64,000 nucleotides of DNA. It comes from CALGKJ01 sp049322695. Lineage in GTDB: Bacteria; Bacillota; Clostridia; Lutisporales; Lutisporaceae. Below, in pieces: positions 1-9,243 of this stretch. The translations under genes and the position numbers were made by a program. Under the pieces are notes generated by a model. That model saw nothing but the letters and a program-made list of their open reading frames with translations. It was not told where the DNA came from and searched no databases. Location of the stretch: positions 1 through 64,000 of the forward strand of contig JBMORW010000031.1 in the NCBI GenBank assembly GCA_049322695.1, in the 5' to 3' direction. Each line of letters opens with the position of its first letter. The first letter of the stretch is position 1.

Positions 1-170
1 TTTCTGTAAGGCCATTATACTATATTTTTATCACTTAATATACAGTTCAAACCCAGACAATATCGAATTTAGTCTTACATTATTGAAACTTTCTTTTCAC
101 TGGAATTTAACTTTTCAATCAACGTATTATTGCACAGGATAGTAAAATATATGAACTATAATGTCGCTAT

Positions 171-205
171 AACAAGAAAAGCACTATCAAACGTGATAGT
201 GCTTT
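171..205 (-). terminator. Intrinsic terminator of the LiaF-like gene
   Basis: A perfect 12-bp stem (AAAGCACTATCA, 178-189, with its complement at 194-205) closes a 4-nt loop and is followed on the minus strand by a T-rich tail. It lies just past the stop codon at 221. Nothing else is recognisable in bases 1-170. Confidence 0.85.
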
Positions 206-220
206 CAAAGAGCACAAGCT

Positions 221-700
221 CTAAGCCTTACGCTTTGCTATTATTGCAACCCCTATAATGATAAGCAGAGCAGGAATAGCATAATTTTTTATATCTCTTA
301 CAAATGGTCCGGATATGGCTGTCAGACCTATTGCTCCCAGTATTCCAACGGGAATAAGCAGACCTTTGTCTCTATTTCCGAACAGATAAAGCTCAAACAG
401 ACCTACGGCTACTCCAAGTATGAACAATGGCCAAAGATGTGTCATCATATGCCATCCAAAAAGCACATTGATATAGAAAAGCCCGCCATATGTTGTTAAT
501 ATTCCTGCAGGAACAAGTATCCCGGGGTTTTTGTCAATTCCTGTAAAGAATGCAAAGTGCATGTATAATCCTGGTACCAGCATAGCCAGCGGCCAGATGT
601 AATCCCAAGAAAAGCTCACATACCCGAGGTTTGTTAATAGAAACAAAGCACCTAATGCTATTAATATTGCTCCTATGACTATGTTCGAATTTTTATTCAT
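221..700 (-). CDS. LiaF/LiaI-like four-helix membrane protein
   Basis: A small integral membrane protein of about 159 residues made almost wholly of hydrophobic helices, starting with a helix of the form IGAILIALGALFLLTNLG. This pattern is typical of the N-terminal transmembrane region of LiaF/DUF5668-type proteins, which often modulate envelope-stress kinases. The soluble C-terminal LiaF domain is absent. The ATG at 700 was chosen because GGAGGT lies six bases before it; an in-frame ATG at 715 overlaps that ribosome site. It resembles the protein at 46503-47006 in length and helix pattern, so the two are probably paralogues. No kinase gene adjoins this copy, so a sensory role is inferred only from the family. 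Confidence 0.7.
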   Translation of the reverse strand: MNKNSNIVIGAILIALGALFLLTNLGYVSFSWDYIWPLAMLVPGLYMHFAFFTGIDKNPGILVPAGILTTYGGLFYINVLFGWHMMTHLWPLFILGVAVGLFELYLFGNRDKGLLIPVGILGAIGLTAISGPFVRDIKNYAIPALLIIIGVAIIAKRKA

Positions 701-869
701 TATAATACCTCCCATTTACGTATCCTAAAGGTTGTTCCTTAAAAGGATTCTTCATTGTTTTCATAAGGATATACGACATGGCACAATAAATGTCTGAAAA
801 AAAATATTAAAAGTTTGGATATTATGATAATATATATGTGTTACATACTATCAGACTTAGGAGAGGTTT

Positions 870-1463
870 ATGAAAGCTGAAATACGCAAAATGATACTGG
901 AACAGAGAAATAAGCTGGAGCAGGCTGATGTTGAAAATATGAGCAATGCAATAGCAAAAAAGCTACTAGAGCTTGAGGAATACAGAAAATCAAATAACAT
1001 ATTCATTTATCTTGATTTTAATAAGGAAGTAAAAACCGACGGCATAATAAAATATGCAATGGAAAGCGGAAAAAAAATATTCATACCTTTATGTATTACA
1101 GAAACAAAGCAGCTGGTTACTGTTGAATTAACCAGTCAAACACATTTGAAGAAGAACAGGTTTGGCATACCGGAGGTCATGCAGGAGCATATATATATAG
1201 CAGACAGAAACATAATCGATGCTGCCGTAGTTCCCGGAGTGGCATTTGATCCAAAAGGCAGCAGGCTTGGATTTGGAGCAGGCTACTATGACAAGTATTT
1301 CTCTGCTCTGGAAAGACAGATCCCCAAAATAGCTCTTGCGTTTTCCTTTCAGCTCATAGACCATATAGAGTATGAGGCCCATGATATAGCAATGGATTAT
1401 ATAATAACTGAAAAAGAAATAATAAACTGCAGACAGCAGACTTTGAATGTTAGGCAGGTGTAA
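870..1463 (+). CDS. 5-formyltetrahydrofolate cyclo-ligase
   Basis: Converts 5-formyl-THF to 5,10-methenyl-THF using ATP, recovering folate in the cytoplasm. The 197-residue length is normal for the family. An N-terminal basic helix with conserved R and K residues (about 5-14) is followed by the family signature near residues 128-150, VPGVAFDPKGSRLGFGAGYY, containing the phosphate-binding glycine-rich turn and the conserved DKYF. The start has GGAGAGG about five bases upstream. The stop is two bases before the chromate transporter gene, so the genes are probably cotranscribed, though no functional link is obvious. Confidence 0.93.
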   Translation: MKAEIRKMILEQRNKLEQADVENMSNAIAKKLLELEEYRKSNNIFIYLDFNKEVKTDGIIKYAMESGKKIFIPLCITETKQLVTVELTSQTHLKKNRFGIPEVMQEHIYIADRNIIDAAVVPGVAFDPKGSRLGFGAGYYDKYFSALERQIPKIALAFSFQLIDHIEYEAHDIAMDYIITEKEIINCRQQTLNVRQV

Positions 1464-1465
1464 GT

Positions 1466-2011
1466 ATGCTCAGCAAGATATTTATTACATTTTTCAAAAT
1501 AGGGTTATTCACTGTAGGCGGAGGATATGCAATGCTTCCCGTTATACAAAGAGAAGTAGTTGAAAATAAAGGTTGGCTGACCAATGATGAGTTTACTGAT
1601 TCGATTGCAGTCACCAACAGCTTGCCGGGACCCTTGGCCACAAACTGTGCTACTTTTATTGGCTACAGGGTTGCAGGCATATGGGGTGCATTGGTCGCTA
1701 TGCTAGGAGCCATTTTGCCCTCATTCATAATAATAGTTATGATAGCGGCTTTGTTTGGAGCCTTTGCAGATAATACCGCCATAGAGAATTTTTTTGCAGG
1801 TGTAAGACCTGCAGTTATTTCCTTGATTATTTTTGCTATACTAAAACTTTATAAAAATGTAGGAGTAAATATCGTTAATATAAGCTTCAGCTTGATAGCT
1901 ATAGTATTAACCCTTGTTATTAGTCTACACCCTGTTTTTATTGTTATTATGTTTGGTGTTATTGGCTTTTTCTTTCTAAGAAAGGAGGCTAATAAAAATG
2001 ATGCTGCTTAA
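1466..2011 (+). CDS. Chromate transporter (CHR family), first half-size subunit
   Basis: A 181-residue single-domain CHR protein. It starts with the family signature FFKIGLFTVGGGYAMLPVIQ and has the conserved TNSLPGPLATNCATFIGYR segment near residue 50, followed by several hydrophobic helices. Half-size CHR proteins are usually encoded as tandem pairs that form a heteromeric anion transporter in the membrane. Chromate is the name-giving substrate, but the physiological anion is often unknown. It overlaps the second half gene by 14 bases, and the ribosome site of that gene (AAAGGAGG) lies inside the end of this one, suggesting translational coupling. Confidence 0.9.
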   Translation: MLSKIFITFFKIGLFTVGGGYAMLPVIQREVVENKGWLTNDEFTDSIAVTNSLPGPLATNCATFIGYRVAGIWGALVAMLGAILPSFIIIVMIAALFGAFADNTAIENFFAGVRPAVISLIIFAILKLYKNVGVNIVNISFSLIAIVLTLVISLHPVFIVIMFGVIGFFFLRKEANKNDAA

Positions 2012-2525
2012 ACTGTTTATTACCTTCATAAAGGTTGGAGCATTCAGCTTTGGTGGAGGTTATGGGGTAATTGCTTTTATTCAGAGAGAAGTAATTGAGA
2101 TAAATCACTGGTTAAGTAATGAAGATTTTGCAAATGTAGTTGCCATTGCAGAAATGACACCAGGTCCTATAGCAGTCAACTCATCAACATTTGTAGGCTA
2201 TAAACTCGGAGGAGTACTAGGTTCAACTGTTGGTACCATAGGTGTAGTACTGGTTCCGTTTTTACTGACTTTAATTGCTGCAGTGTACTTTCAAAAATTC
2301 AAGCACTTTGTACAGCTTAATTGGATTCTGAGAGGTATAAAACCTGCAGTAATTGGATTGATAGCAGCTTCTTGTATTAAGATAGCTAAGATTTCATTTG
2401 TTGATTTGACAAGTGTTATTATCGGTTTGCTGGTATTTGGATCCGTCTATAAACTGAAGCTTAACCCTATTTTAGCATTGCTGTTCTCAGGCGTATTGGG
2501 TGTATTGTTATACGGATTTATGTAA
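1998..2525 (+). CDS. Chromate transporter (CHR family), second half-size subunit
   Basis: The partner of the preceding gene, 175 residues. It repeats the signature as FIKVGAFSFGGGYGVIAFIQ and the P-loop-like AEMTPGPIAVNSSTFVGYK near residue 50, with five to six hydrophobic stretches. The two halves are clearly homologous to each other, as expected for the duplicated CHR domains fused in longer ChrA proteins. The ATG at 1998 lies eight bases after GGAGG. A strong terminator follows, so this ends the unit that begins with the folate enzyme. Substrate specificity cannot be read from the sequence. Confidence 0.9.
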   Translation: MMLLKLFITFIKVGAFSFGGGYGVIAFIQREVIEINHWLSNEDFANVVAIAEMTPGPIAVNSSTFVGYKLGGVLGSTVGTIGVVLVPFLLTLIAAVYFQKFKHFVQLNWILRGIKPAVIGLIAASCIKIAKISFVDLTSVIIGLLVFGSVYKLKLNPILALLFSGVLGVLLYGFM

Positions 2526-2536
2526 TATAAACATAT

Positions 2537-2582
2537 AGCACATGCTTTTTCTGTTTTGAAAGGCATGTGCTTTTCTTTTTTT
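2537..2582 (+). terminator. Intrinsic terminator after the transporter pair
   Basis: The stem AGCACATGC (2537-2545) pairs with its complement at 2563-2571 and is followed by an almost unbroken T tract. Confidence 0.9.
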
Positions 2583-2651
2583 GTGCGCATTTGTGTTTAA
2601 AATCCTGTATGTTGTAAATAATATTCCTGGAAAGAGGTGATTGAACTGGCA

Positions 2652-3632
2652 GTGAAAGTCGGCATACCAAGAGGTATGTATTTTTATAAGTATTATCCCT
2701 TTGCAAAAGCCTTTCTGGAGGAGCTTGGGGCAGAAGTAGTCCCATCACCCGAAACTACAAAGGAAATCTTGGACAATGGTGTCAAGCATTGCATAGATGA
2801 TGCATGTCTCCCTGTTAAGGTTTATCATGGCCATACATATAAGCTGAGAGAAAAGGCAGATCTGCTTTTGATACCCAGACTTACGAGTGTGTCACTCAAA
2901 GAATATATATGTCCTAAATTCGGAGGACTTCCCGAGATGGTCAGATACTCTGTACCAGAGCTTCCTCCAATAATAGACATCGAAATCAACATGCACAGAA
3001 ATGAAAAGCATCTGATAAAATCACTGTACATGCTAGGGAAAGCATTGAAGATCAGGAATGCATTCAAAATAAAGAAAGCCTATAAAAAGGCAGCGGATGT
3101 ACATAACAGCTTCAAGGCAGAAGTTCTGAAGGGTACTACACCTGATAAGCTCTTAAAAAATCTGAGAGCAGTAGAAATCAGCAGAAAGCATCGCATAGGT
3201 ATTATCGGGCATCCCTATCTGATATATGACAGCTTTATAAACATGAAGCTCCTTATGAAGCTTGAAGAAAGCTCCATAAGCTATATTACGCCTGAAATGG
3301 TGGATCCCCATATAGTTAATGAAAGATGCAAGGAGCTCAGCAAGCGTATGTTCTGGAGCAGTGCAAAATCCCTCATAGGCAGTGCACTGTACATGATGGA
3401 CAGCTCGGAAATTGACGGCTTGATTATGCTTACAGCCTTTGGATGCGGTATTGATTCCCTGGCAGGAGAATACATAGAGCATATTGCCAGAAAACACTAT
3501 AATAAACCTTTTATGGTTATGAGTCTGGATGAGCATACCGGAGATGCAGGCTATAATACAAGGCTGGAAGCCTTTAAGAATCTACTGGAATGGAGGTGTG
3601 CAGATGATTTTGACCTATCCTCACATGGGTGA
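2652..3632 (+). CDS. Acyl-CoA dehydratase activase-related protein (DUF2229/COG3580-like)
   Basis: A cytoplasmic protein of about 326 residues. It has the N-terminal family signature KVGIPRGMYFYKYYP, then conserved cysteines in CIDDACLPVKVYHGH, an ICPKFGG motif, a GCGIDS motif and a C-terminal DEHTGDAGYNTRLEAF segment. Related proteins resemble the dehydratase (HgdB-like) side of 2-hydroxyacyl-CoA dehydratase systems and are predicted to bind Fe-S clusters; their substrates are mostly unknown. The GTG at 2652 is preferred because it gives the family-typical start; an in-frame GTG at 2637 overlaps the ribosome site AGAGGTGA. Its 3' end overlaps the next gene by 29 bases. A likely activator partner is at 21729-22724. 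Confidence 0.8.
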   Translation: MKVGIPRGMYFYKYYPFAKAFLEELGAEVVPSPETTKEILDNGVKHCIDDACLPVKVYHGHTYKLREKADLLLIPRLTSVSLKEYICPKFGGLPEMVRYSVPELPPIIDIEINMHRNEKHLIKSLYMLGKALKIRNAFKIKKAYKKAADVHNSFKAEVLKGTTPDKLLKNLRAVEISRKHRIGIIGHPYLIYDSFINMKLLMKLEESSISYITPEMVDPHIVNERCKELSKRMFWSSAKSLIGSALYMMDSSEIDGLIMLTAFGCGIDSLAGEYIEHIARKHYNKPFMVMSLDEHTGDAGYNTRLEAFKNLLEWRCADDFDLSSHG

Positions 3633-4698
3633 GGCATATATTGCTGCAAAGGCTATGTTTGATGACATAGGCGTAGAAAGCATCATACCCGCATATACAA
3701 CCAAAACAACTATGCAGTTAGGTTCCAAGCTTTCTCCCGAAAGTATATGTCTTCCCTTTAAAATCATGCTGGGAAATTATATTGATGCAATTAAAAATGG
3801 TGCTGATACTATACTCATAACAGGAAGCTGCGGCCCTTGCAGATTTGGCTATTACGGTCCCATACAGAAGCAGATTCTCGAAGAAGCCGGTTATAAAAAT
3901 GTTGAACTCATAATTTTAGATCCACCAGGAGAAAATCCCGGCAGGTTCTTAAAATCAGTATCAAAGCTTACAGGCGGTAAGCCTGCCATGGCTCTAAAGG
4001 CATTGCGCAGCGCTTACAAAATCTGCTGTGCTATAGATGACATAAATGAGAAAATCTATCATGTCAGACCGAGAGCTGTCAACAAAGCAGAGGTCCGCAG
4101 CATAATCCACAGCTTCAGGAGCAGCATTACCAGAACAAAGGGCTCTGCAGCCATTTTGGAGCTTATAAAATCCACAATGCACTTACTTGACAGTGTGGAG
4201 CTGGTAGAGCATTATGAACCATTGAAAATAGGTATAATAGGCGAAATATATACAATAATTGACCCCTTCTCAAATCTTGAAGCGGAAGAAAAACTCGGAG
4301 AGCTGGGTGTACAGGTACACAGGTCGATGACTGTAAAGGACTGGGCGAAAAATTCAATAATAAGGCCTATGACAGGACGTGAGCCATATAAGAGGGAAAA
4401 AAAGCTTTCTAAACCATATCTGCCGGCTATGATAGGCGGACACGCACAGCAGTGTATAGCTCACGCTATACAATATGCACAGGCAGGCTACGACGGATTG
4501 ATTCAGATATATCCGATGACCTGTATGCCAGAAATTGTATCAAGATCCATATTGCCTCAAATAGAAAAGGACTATAATATACCCATACTTTATCTCATTG
4601 TTGACGAACAGACAGGGGAAGCAGGCTATATAACGAGACTTGAAGCCTTCATAGACTATGTATCGGGCAATAAGAAAAAGGAAGCTGCATCATGCTGA
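3604..4698 (+). CDS. Acyl-CoA dehydratase activase-related protein (COG3581-like)
   Basis: A 364-residue partner of the preceding gene. Conserved cysteines appear in SPESICLPFK, in TGSCGPCRFGYYGP (a CxxC near residue 80) and in YPMTCMPE. The C-terminal DEQTGEAGYITRLEAF closely parallels the end of the upstream protein, so the two share a fold. In many Clostridia this pair and a BadF-type ATPase are encoded together or fused into one very long protein. Start 3604 has GGAGG seven bases upstream; an in-frame start at 3529 would lie deep inside the upstream gene. The conserved cysteines suggest an Fe-S protein; the reaction is unknown. Confidence 0.8.
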   Translation: MILTYPHMGEAYIAAKAMFDDIGVESIIPAYTTKTTMQLGSKLSPESICLPFKIMLGNYIDAIKNGADTILITGSCGPCRFGYYGPIQKQILEEAGYKNVELIILDPPGENPGRFLKSVSKLTGGKPAMALKALRSAYKICCAIDDINEKIYHVRPRAVNKAEVRSIIHSFRSSITRTKGSAAILELIKSTMHLLDSVELVEHYEPLKIGIIGEIYTIIDPFSNLEAEEKLGELGVQVHRSMTVKDWAKNSIIRPMTGREPYKREKKLSKPYLPAMIGGHAQQCIAHAIQYAQAGYDGLIQIYPMTCMPEIVSRSILPQIEKDYNIPILYLIVDEQTGEAGYITRLEAFIDYVSGNKKKEAASC

Positions 4699-4714
4699 TG
4701 CAAGCTTCTTTTTA
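4681..4714. terminator. Bidirectional terminator between convergent genes
   Basis: An imperfect hairpin GAAGCTGCATCA / TGATGCAAGCTTC with T-rich tails on both strands. It includes the stop codons of both flanking genes (4698 on plus, 4712 on minus). Confidence 0.85.
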
Positions 4715-5398
4715 ATGATTCTTTCTGTCTTTGTCTCTATAAGGCGAAGCATCTGCAAGCTCATCCGCATTCCTAAGCCCTCGCCTCCATAAATAAAGCA
4801 TATATGGGATAAACAAAATCAGCAGATAGATGCGCTGTGAAAACAATATGAAATCATATATACCATGAAGTAGCACAGGTACGATAAAACCCAGCTGCAT
4901 ATATTTCCTTCTATGCACCGATGACGCAAACTTTGCAATACCTAAATAGTATCCCATTGACACAGCAAAAAGCGCATGAGCAGGAACTGCAGTAAGGGAA
5001 CGAATTACAGCGGTACTTATACCACTTGACAGTACGTATGCTATGTTCTCAACTGTAGCAAAACCCAGTGAAATAAATACACTGTATACTATGGCATCAT
5101 ACATTTCATTAAATTCTCTGTCCTTCCATATATACAGCAAAAACACCCCATACTTGAAGGCTTCTTCCACAAGCCCTGCAACAACAAAGGCTGTATAGCC
5201 CACTGCAATCAGATTTTTATCGGCAATATCAAAAACATTGAGATGTATTTCTGTAAACAAGACAGGAATAATGATTATCACTCCGGATGCAAATGCTTTG
5301 ATAAGCAAGCGTCTCGGCTCCTTTTCATATTTATCCCTCATATAAAAATAATACAGCAGAGCTATTGATGGTGCTATTGCAGCAATAAATAAAAGCAT
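4712..5398 (-). CDS. PrsW-family intramembrane glutamic protease
   Basis: A 228-residue polytopic membrane protein with the family motifs: an EEAFK segment near residue 78 (the EExxK catalytic glutamates), AVPAHALFAVSMGYYLG near residue 140 and LLHGIYDF near residue 180. PrsW performs the first (site-1) cleavage of the anti-sigma factor RsiW in Bacillus subtilis; here the substrate is unknown and no anti-sigma factor lies nearby. It starts 42 bases after the stop of the CamA-like methyltransferase with no terminator between, so it is probably the last gene of the GH13-methyltransferase-PrsW unit, ending at the terminator at 4681-4714. Confidence 0.88.
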   Translation of the reverse strand: MLLFIAAIAPSIALLYYFYMRDKYEKEPRRLLIKAFASGVIIIIPVLFTEIHLNVFDIADKNLIAVGYTAFVVAGLVEEAFKYGVFLLYIWKDREFNEMYDAIVYSVFISLGFATVENIAYVLSSGISTAVIRSLTAVPAHALFAVSMGYYLGIAKFASSVHRRKYMQLGFIVPVLLHGIYDFILFSQRIYLLILFIPYMLYLWRRGLRNADELADASPYRDKDRKNH

Positions 5399-5440
5399 TC
5401 CATCCCATCCTTTTCTTATGTATTGTCAAATGATACGGTT

Positions 5441-7243
5441 TTACTTTATACTGTCCTCAATAATCTCTATTTGTCCGGAGCTCAGCCCATACATTTCATA
5501 TATGATACTGTCTATCTCCTCAGATATTCTCAGCTTCTCATTTTGATGCTCACAGAAGGCTATACGCTCTGCAAGCTTAAGTAGACTGGGGTTTATGACA
5601 CCTGCCGGTATCTTAATTCGCATTACAGTATTGGGATAATAATCATACAGCCGTCCGCTTATCTTTTTGGCAAAGCATTTGAAGTAGAATTCTGCAGTCT
5701 TTGAGTTTAGCAGTGCTGATAAATAATTATAATCATAAATGTTCTCAAAATTCATTTTCAGCTTCAAGCTGTAAACATCTGCACTGCAGAAATATCCTGT
5801 GTCATCTACACAAAACCTGTTTGTATCAGATTTATATGGATATACTATCTTTCGCCCCTCAAATACATCCGTTTTCCTGCCCCACTGAAGCTTATACCAC
5901 TCCCTCAGGCCCTTTACACATTCTCTTCTTGTAACAAGCTTATCTATGTGCCTTGATATGTACGCTGCAGCATTTGGGTAATCATCAAGATTCTCTATAA
6001 GGTCAGAATATATTATATACTGATTCGAAGAGGTTATCTTGTATTTCTGTATATTGCTGTTTTTCAGCCATGGCTTCAATATACTATTTTCCAGTTCAAA
6101 GCTTTTAATATCTTTTTCACTGACTATAAAGGCTTTATCACATCCTGTTATTATGCCCTGATAGCTGTCAAATATATCAGAAAGAGTATGTGTACTCTTA
6201 TCATCTATTATTTTGAAAACTTCATATTTTTCTTCCGGAATCAACAGCCAGCCGTTACTTTTAAGCATGCTTCGCCCTACATGAAAAGTCATGAAATTGC
6301 TGTTATCCATTATGCTTCCCTTTAATATCTTCTTATTCTTATATGAAAGCTTTTTGATTCTTGCAGGAGCATGCCCTGCACCATCCTGCTCCAAGGTAAG
6401 TATACAGGAAGCCACTCCTGCATCAGCAAATACATTATAGCCGTCAAAGTCCACTATTTCAATAATACTGCAATTATTCAGAATATATCTCCTTAAGCCT
6501 TCAGCCGATGGTCCCTCCAAAAAATATCTTGAGCATATAAATGACAATTTCCCGTTATTTTTAAGCAAGTCTATTGACCGTTTGATAAAGCAGTAATGTA
6601 TATCTGACTTGTCCCTGTATACGTCTTTATAGATGGATTGGAGTCTTTCCTTATATGTCCTGTCTGCTGTCTTGTGGCCAATATAAGGAGGATTTCCGAG
6701 TATATAATCAAACTCATCATCCCAGAACTCTAAAGTACTGACATCTGTTGTGAAGAGATCCAAAAAGCCTTCACTTCCGGCAATAAGGCTGTCACAGCAG
6801 ATTATATTAGTGCTGCATATCTCACCGACTTCCTTCTCTATGGATTTTTTAGTCAGCATAACAGCCTCAGGGTCAATATCTGCACCATACAGTATGTTCT
6901 CAGCAATATACCTTTTTATATTGTCTCTATTAAGTCTTTTTTGCAGCTCTGGATTACAGCTTATGATTTCATCATAAGATTCATAAAACTTCTTGTACAG
7001 CAGATTCAGGGCTTCAATAAGGAAATAGCCTGCACCGCATGCCGGATCAAGTATTTTTATATGAGGATTCACAGCAAGGTCTATATCATTCAATATAGAG
7101 CCCACCATGTAACTCACTATTTCATAGGGGGTATAGAACACGCCTTTTTTTTTCCTGGCATCAAGGCTTTTGCTTACTTCCAAGCTTCTGCCTTCTATAA
7201 AGAACTGTCCTTCCTGCAGAGACTTATCTTTGTAACTCATCAT
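5441..7243 (-). CDS. camA: CamA-like orphan DNA adenine (N6) methyltransferase
   Basis: A 600-residue class I SAM-dependent adenine methyltransferase of the Eco57I/TaqI-like type. An N-terminal motif X (GVFYTPYEIV, 34-43) is followed by SAM motif I DPACGAG (66-72), the acidic loop GADIDPEA (120-127), catalytic NPPY (184-187) and a C-terminal target-recognition domain with FQG-like SYQGIITGCDKAF, RRECVKGLREWYKLQWGR and YPYKSDTNRF segments. These segments and the order match, from memory, the C. difficile orphan enzyme CamA, which methylates the last A of CAAAAA and affects sporulation. No endonuclease domain is fused and no restriction gene is nearby. Its ATG overlaps the stop of the GH13 gene by four bases (ATGA), so translation is coupled. 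The specificity is inferred, not shown. Confidence 0.85.
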   Translation of the reverse strand: MMSYKDKSLQEGQFFIEGRSLEVSKSLDARKKKGVFYTPYEIVSYMVGSILNDIDLAVNPHIKILDPACGAGYFLIEALNLLYKKFYESYDEIISCNPELQKRLNRDNIKRYIAENILYGADIDPEAVMLTKKSIEKEVGEICSTNIICCDSLIAGSEGFLDLFTTDVSTLEFWDDEFDYILGNPPYIGHKTADRTYKERLQSIYKDVYRDKSDIHYCFIKRSIDLLKNNGKLSFICSRYFLEGPSAEGLRRYILNNCSIIEIVDFDGYNVFADAGVASCILTLEQDGAGHAPARIKKLSYKNKKILKGSIMDNSNFMTFHVGRSMLKSNGWLLIPEEKYEVFKIIDDKSTHTLSDIFDSYQGIITGCDKAFIVSEKDIKSFELENSILKPWLKNSNIQKYKITSSNQYIIYSDLIENLDDYPNAAAYISRHIDKLVTRRECVKGLREWYKLQWGRKTDVFEGRKIVYPYKSDTNRFCVDDTGYFCSADVYSLKLKMNFENIYDYNYLSALLNSKTAEFYFKCFAKKISGRLYDYYPNTVMRIKIPAGVINPSLLKLAERIAFCEHQNEKLRISEEIDSIIYEMYGLSSGQIEIIEDSIK

Positions 7244-9207
7244 AGATTTCCTTCCGAAAGCAGTATTATTCCTTGTAAAGGCTTCAACTCAATATCTATA
7301 TAGCCGTTGACCGCATACAAGGTTTTGCCAGTAAGGGCATCCTTAAAGCTTCCATCCTTGATTCTGCTTCCTGTTTCAAGATGCAGCACAGCTCCAAATG
7401 CTTTACATCTGTTGACTGCAATAATAGCTGCCGCATTTCTTGCATTCTTGCCGAACACATCCTTGTTCATTGATATTATTCTCATATATGCATAAACATC
7501 ATTTTCTGCATAAAGAGGTATAAACTCTCCTGTTCTGAAAGCTTCAGCAGACTTTCTGATGTCAATCATCTTTTTATACCAATCTGTCAACTCTCTATCC
7601 TCTTTCCCCCAAGGAAAGGTCTTTCTGTTCAGAGGATCACTGTAGCCCTCTACTCCGGCCTCATCTCCATAATATATGCAGGGCACCCCCGGAAAGGTCA
7701 TTTGTATCATTGTCATGAGCTTTAACCTTGATATCCCCAAAGCCTTCTGCTCACTTTTTAGAGTATAATACTCCCTCTGTCTGCCGGTCAGCGTATTCTC
7801 CTCAGGTGCTTCACCCAAAATAGTCAGTATTCTGGGTACATCATGAGTACCTACAAAATTCATACTGCTATAGAAGCAATGTATGGGATAATTCTCCTTA
7901 AGGCTCATAAAGGCAGAATTAAGGACACCGGCACTTTTACGGTACAGCAGGAAGTCAATTAAGTTATTCCTGAAGGGATAATTCATTACCGAATCAAGTT
8001 CTTCACCCATCAGATATTTTCTCCTGATATCATAACTTATTTTATTTGATGCATCCTCCCAAACTTCACCGATAAGCACTGAATTTTCATCAGTTTTTTT
8101 CATGTGCTCCCTTATTTCCTGTATAAAGGCATCAGGAAGCTCATCTGCAACGTCCAGTCTCCACCCCTTGGCTCCCAGCCTCATCCAATGCTTCAAAACA
8201 CTGTTTTCTCCTCTGATAATAAAATCTCTGTAGGATGGGTTCATTTCATCCACATTAGGCATATTATCTATCCCCCACCAGCAATCATAGGAATCGGGAT
8301 ATTCCTTGAAGCGGTACCAAGGGTAGTAAGGAGAATTCTTAGACTGATATGCACCTGTTTCAGGGTAATTGCCATATTTGTTGAAGTATACACTGTCGCT
8401 TCCGGTGTGGCTGAATACACCGTCAAGTATGATGCTGATACCCTTTTCCGAAGCCCTTGCACATAGTTCCTTGAAGCTTTCGTTATCCCCAAACATAGGA
8501 TCGATATTCAGATAATCTGACGTGTCATATTTATGGTTGCTTGGGGATTCAAATATGGGGTTTAAATATATAACAGTGACCCCAAGCTCTTCAAGATAAT
8601 CAAGCTTTTCTATTATTCCCTGAAGATTACCTCCGAAAAAGTCCCATCTCAGAATGCCTCCTGTCTCACAGTCTTTTACATAGCAGGGCGTATCATCCCA
8701 GCTTCCGTACAAAAAACTGTTCTTTTTGATACCTATTGGTTTACCGTTTTGTTGTCCCCTATGGAACCTGTCAGTAAATATCTGATACATGACTGCATGC
8801 TTGAACCAATCCGGTGTTGTTGCTCCCCTTTTGTAAACCGTTATCTGGTAATATACCGGTATGTGGGAATAGATACATCCTATACCTCCATAGGCATTTT
8901 GATTATTCCCGTAATAGTAATCTATACCTCCAATACTGGCCTTAAAATAATACCATAAAAGACCTGGCAGCTCAGGAACTTTTATATTGACTACATAAAC
9001 ATGCTTATTGAATACCTTGCTCTCTTCCAGCATTTCCAGCTGCCTTTCAATTCCATCCTCTGCTACCAGGTGCAATCTAACATGATTTATATATGAGCTT
9101 GTATTTATTTCAAGTTTCAAGCATATACTGCTGCCGCATTCTACTGCCCCAAAGGGTGTTCTGAAATTTTCATCCTGTGAATCATGCAATATAAAGCTGT
9201 TGGTCAT
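7240..9207 (-). CDS. Glycoside hydrolase family 13 alpha-glucanase (neopullulanase/amylopullulanase type)
   Basis: A 655-residue intracellular enzyme (no signal peptide) acting on alpha-glucans. An N-terminal beta-rich domain of about 130 residues precedes a (beta/alpha)8 barrel with all four GH13 regions: DGVFSH (I), GWRLDVADEL with the nucleophile Asp (II), GEVW with the acid/base Glu (III) and FVGTHD (IV). The start at 9207 follows AGGTGAC; the in-frame ATG at 9273 lies inside the promoter palindrome and is unlikely. It probably debranches or trims glycogen together with the phosphorylase upstream. It has its own promoter and operator and is translationally coupled to the CamA-like gene. 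Confidence 0.9.
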   Translation of the reverse strand: MTNSFILHDSQDENFRTPFGAVECGSSICLKLEINTSSYINHVRLHLVAEDGIERQLEMLEESKVFNKHVYVVNIKVPELPGLLWYYFKASIGGIDYYYGNNQNAYGGIGCIYSHIPVYYQITVYKRGATTPDWFKHAVMYQIFTDRFHRGQQNGKPIGIKKNSFLYGSWDDTPCYVKDCETGGILRWDFFGGNLQGIIEKLDYLEELGVTVIYLNPIFESPSNHKYDTSDYLNIDPMFGDNESFKELCARASEKGISIILDGVFSHTGSDSVYFNKYGNYPETGAYQSKNSPYYPWYRFKEYPDSYDCWWGIDNMPNVDEMNPSYRDFIIRGENSVLKHWMRLGAKGWRLDVADELPDAFIQEIREHMKKTDENSVLIGEVWEDASNKISYDIRRKYLMGEELDSVMNYPFRNNLIDFLLYRKSAGVLNSAFMSLKENYPIHCFYSSMNFVGTHDVPRILTILGEAPEENTLTGRQREYYTLKSEQKALGISRLKLMTMIQMTFPGVPCIYYGDEAGVEGYSDPLNRKTFPWGKEDRELTDWYKKMIDIRKSAEAFRTGEFIPLYAENDVYAYMRIISMNKDVFGKNARNAAAIIAVNRCKAFGAVLHLETGSRIKDGSFKDALTGKTLYAVNGYIDIELKPLQGIILLSEGNL

Positions 9208-9243
9208 TATGTCACCTGCTTTCACACTCTTTATTAATATAAA

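Noticed and set aside
5441..7243. Type IIG restriction-modification enzyme
   Set aside because: No endonuclease motif is fused at the N-terminus and no restriction gene is nearby; the recognition domain resembles orphan CamA.
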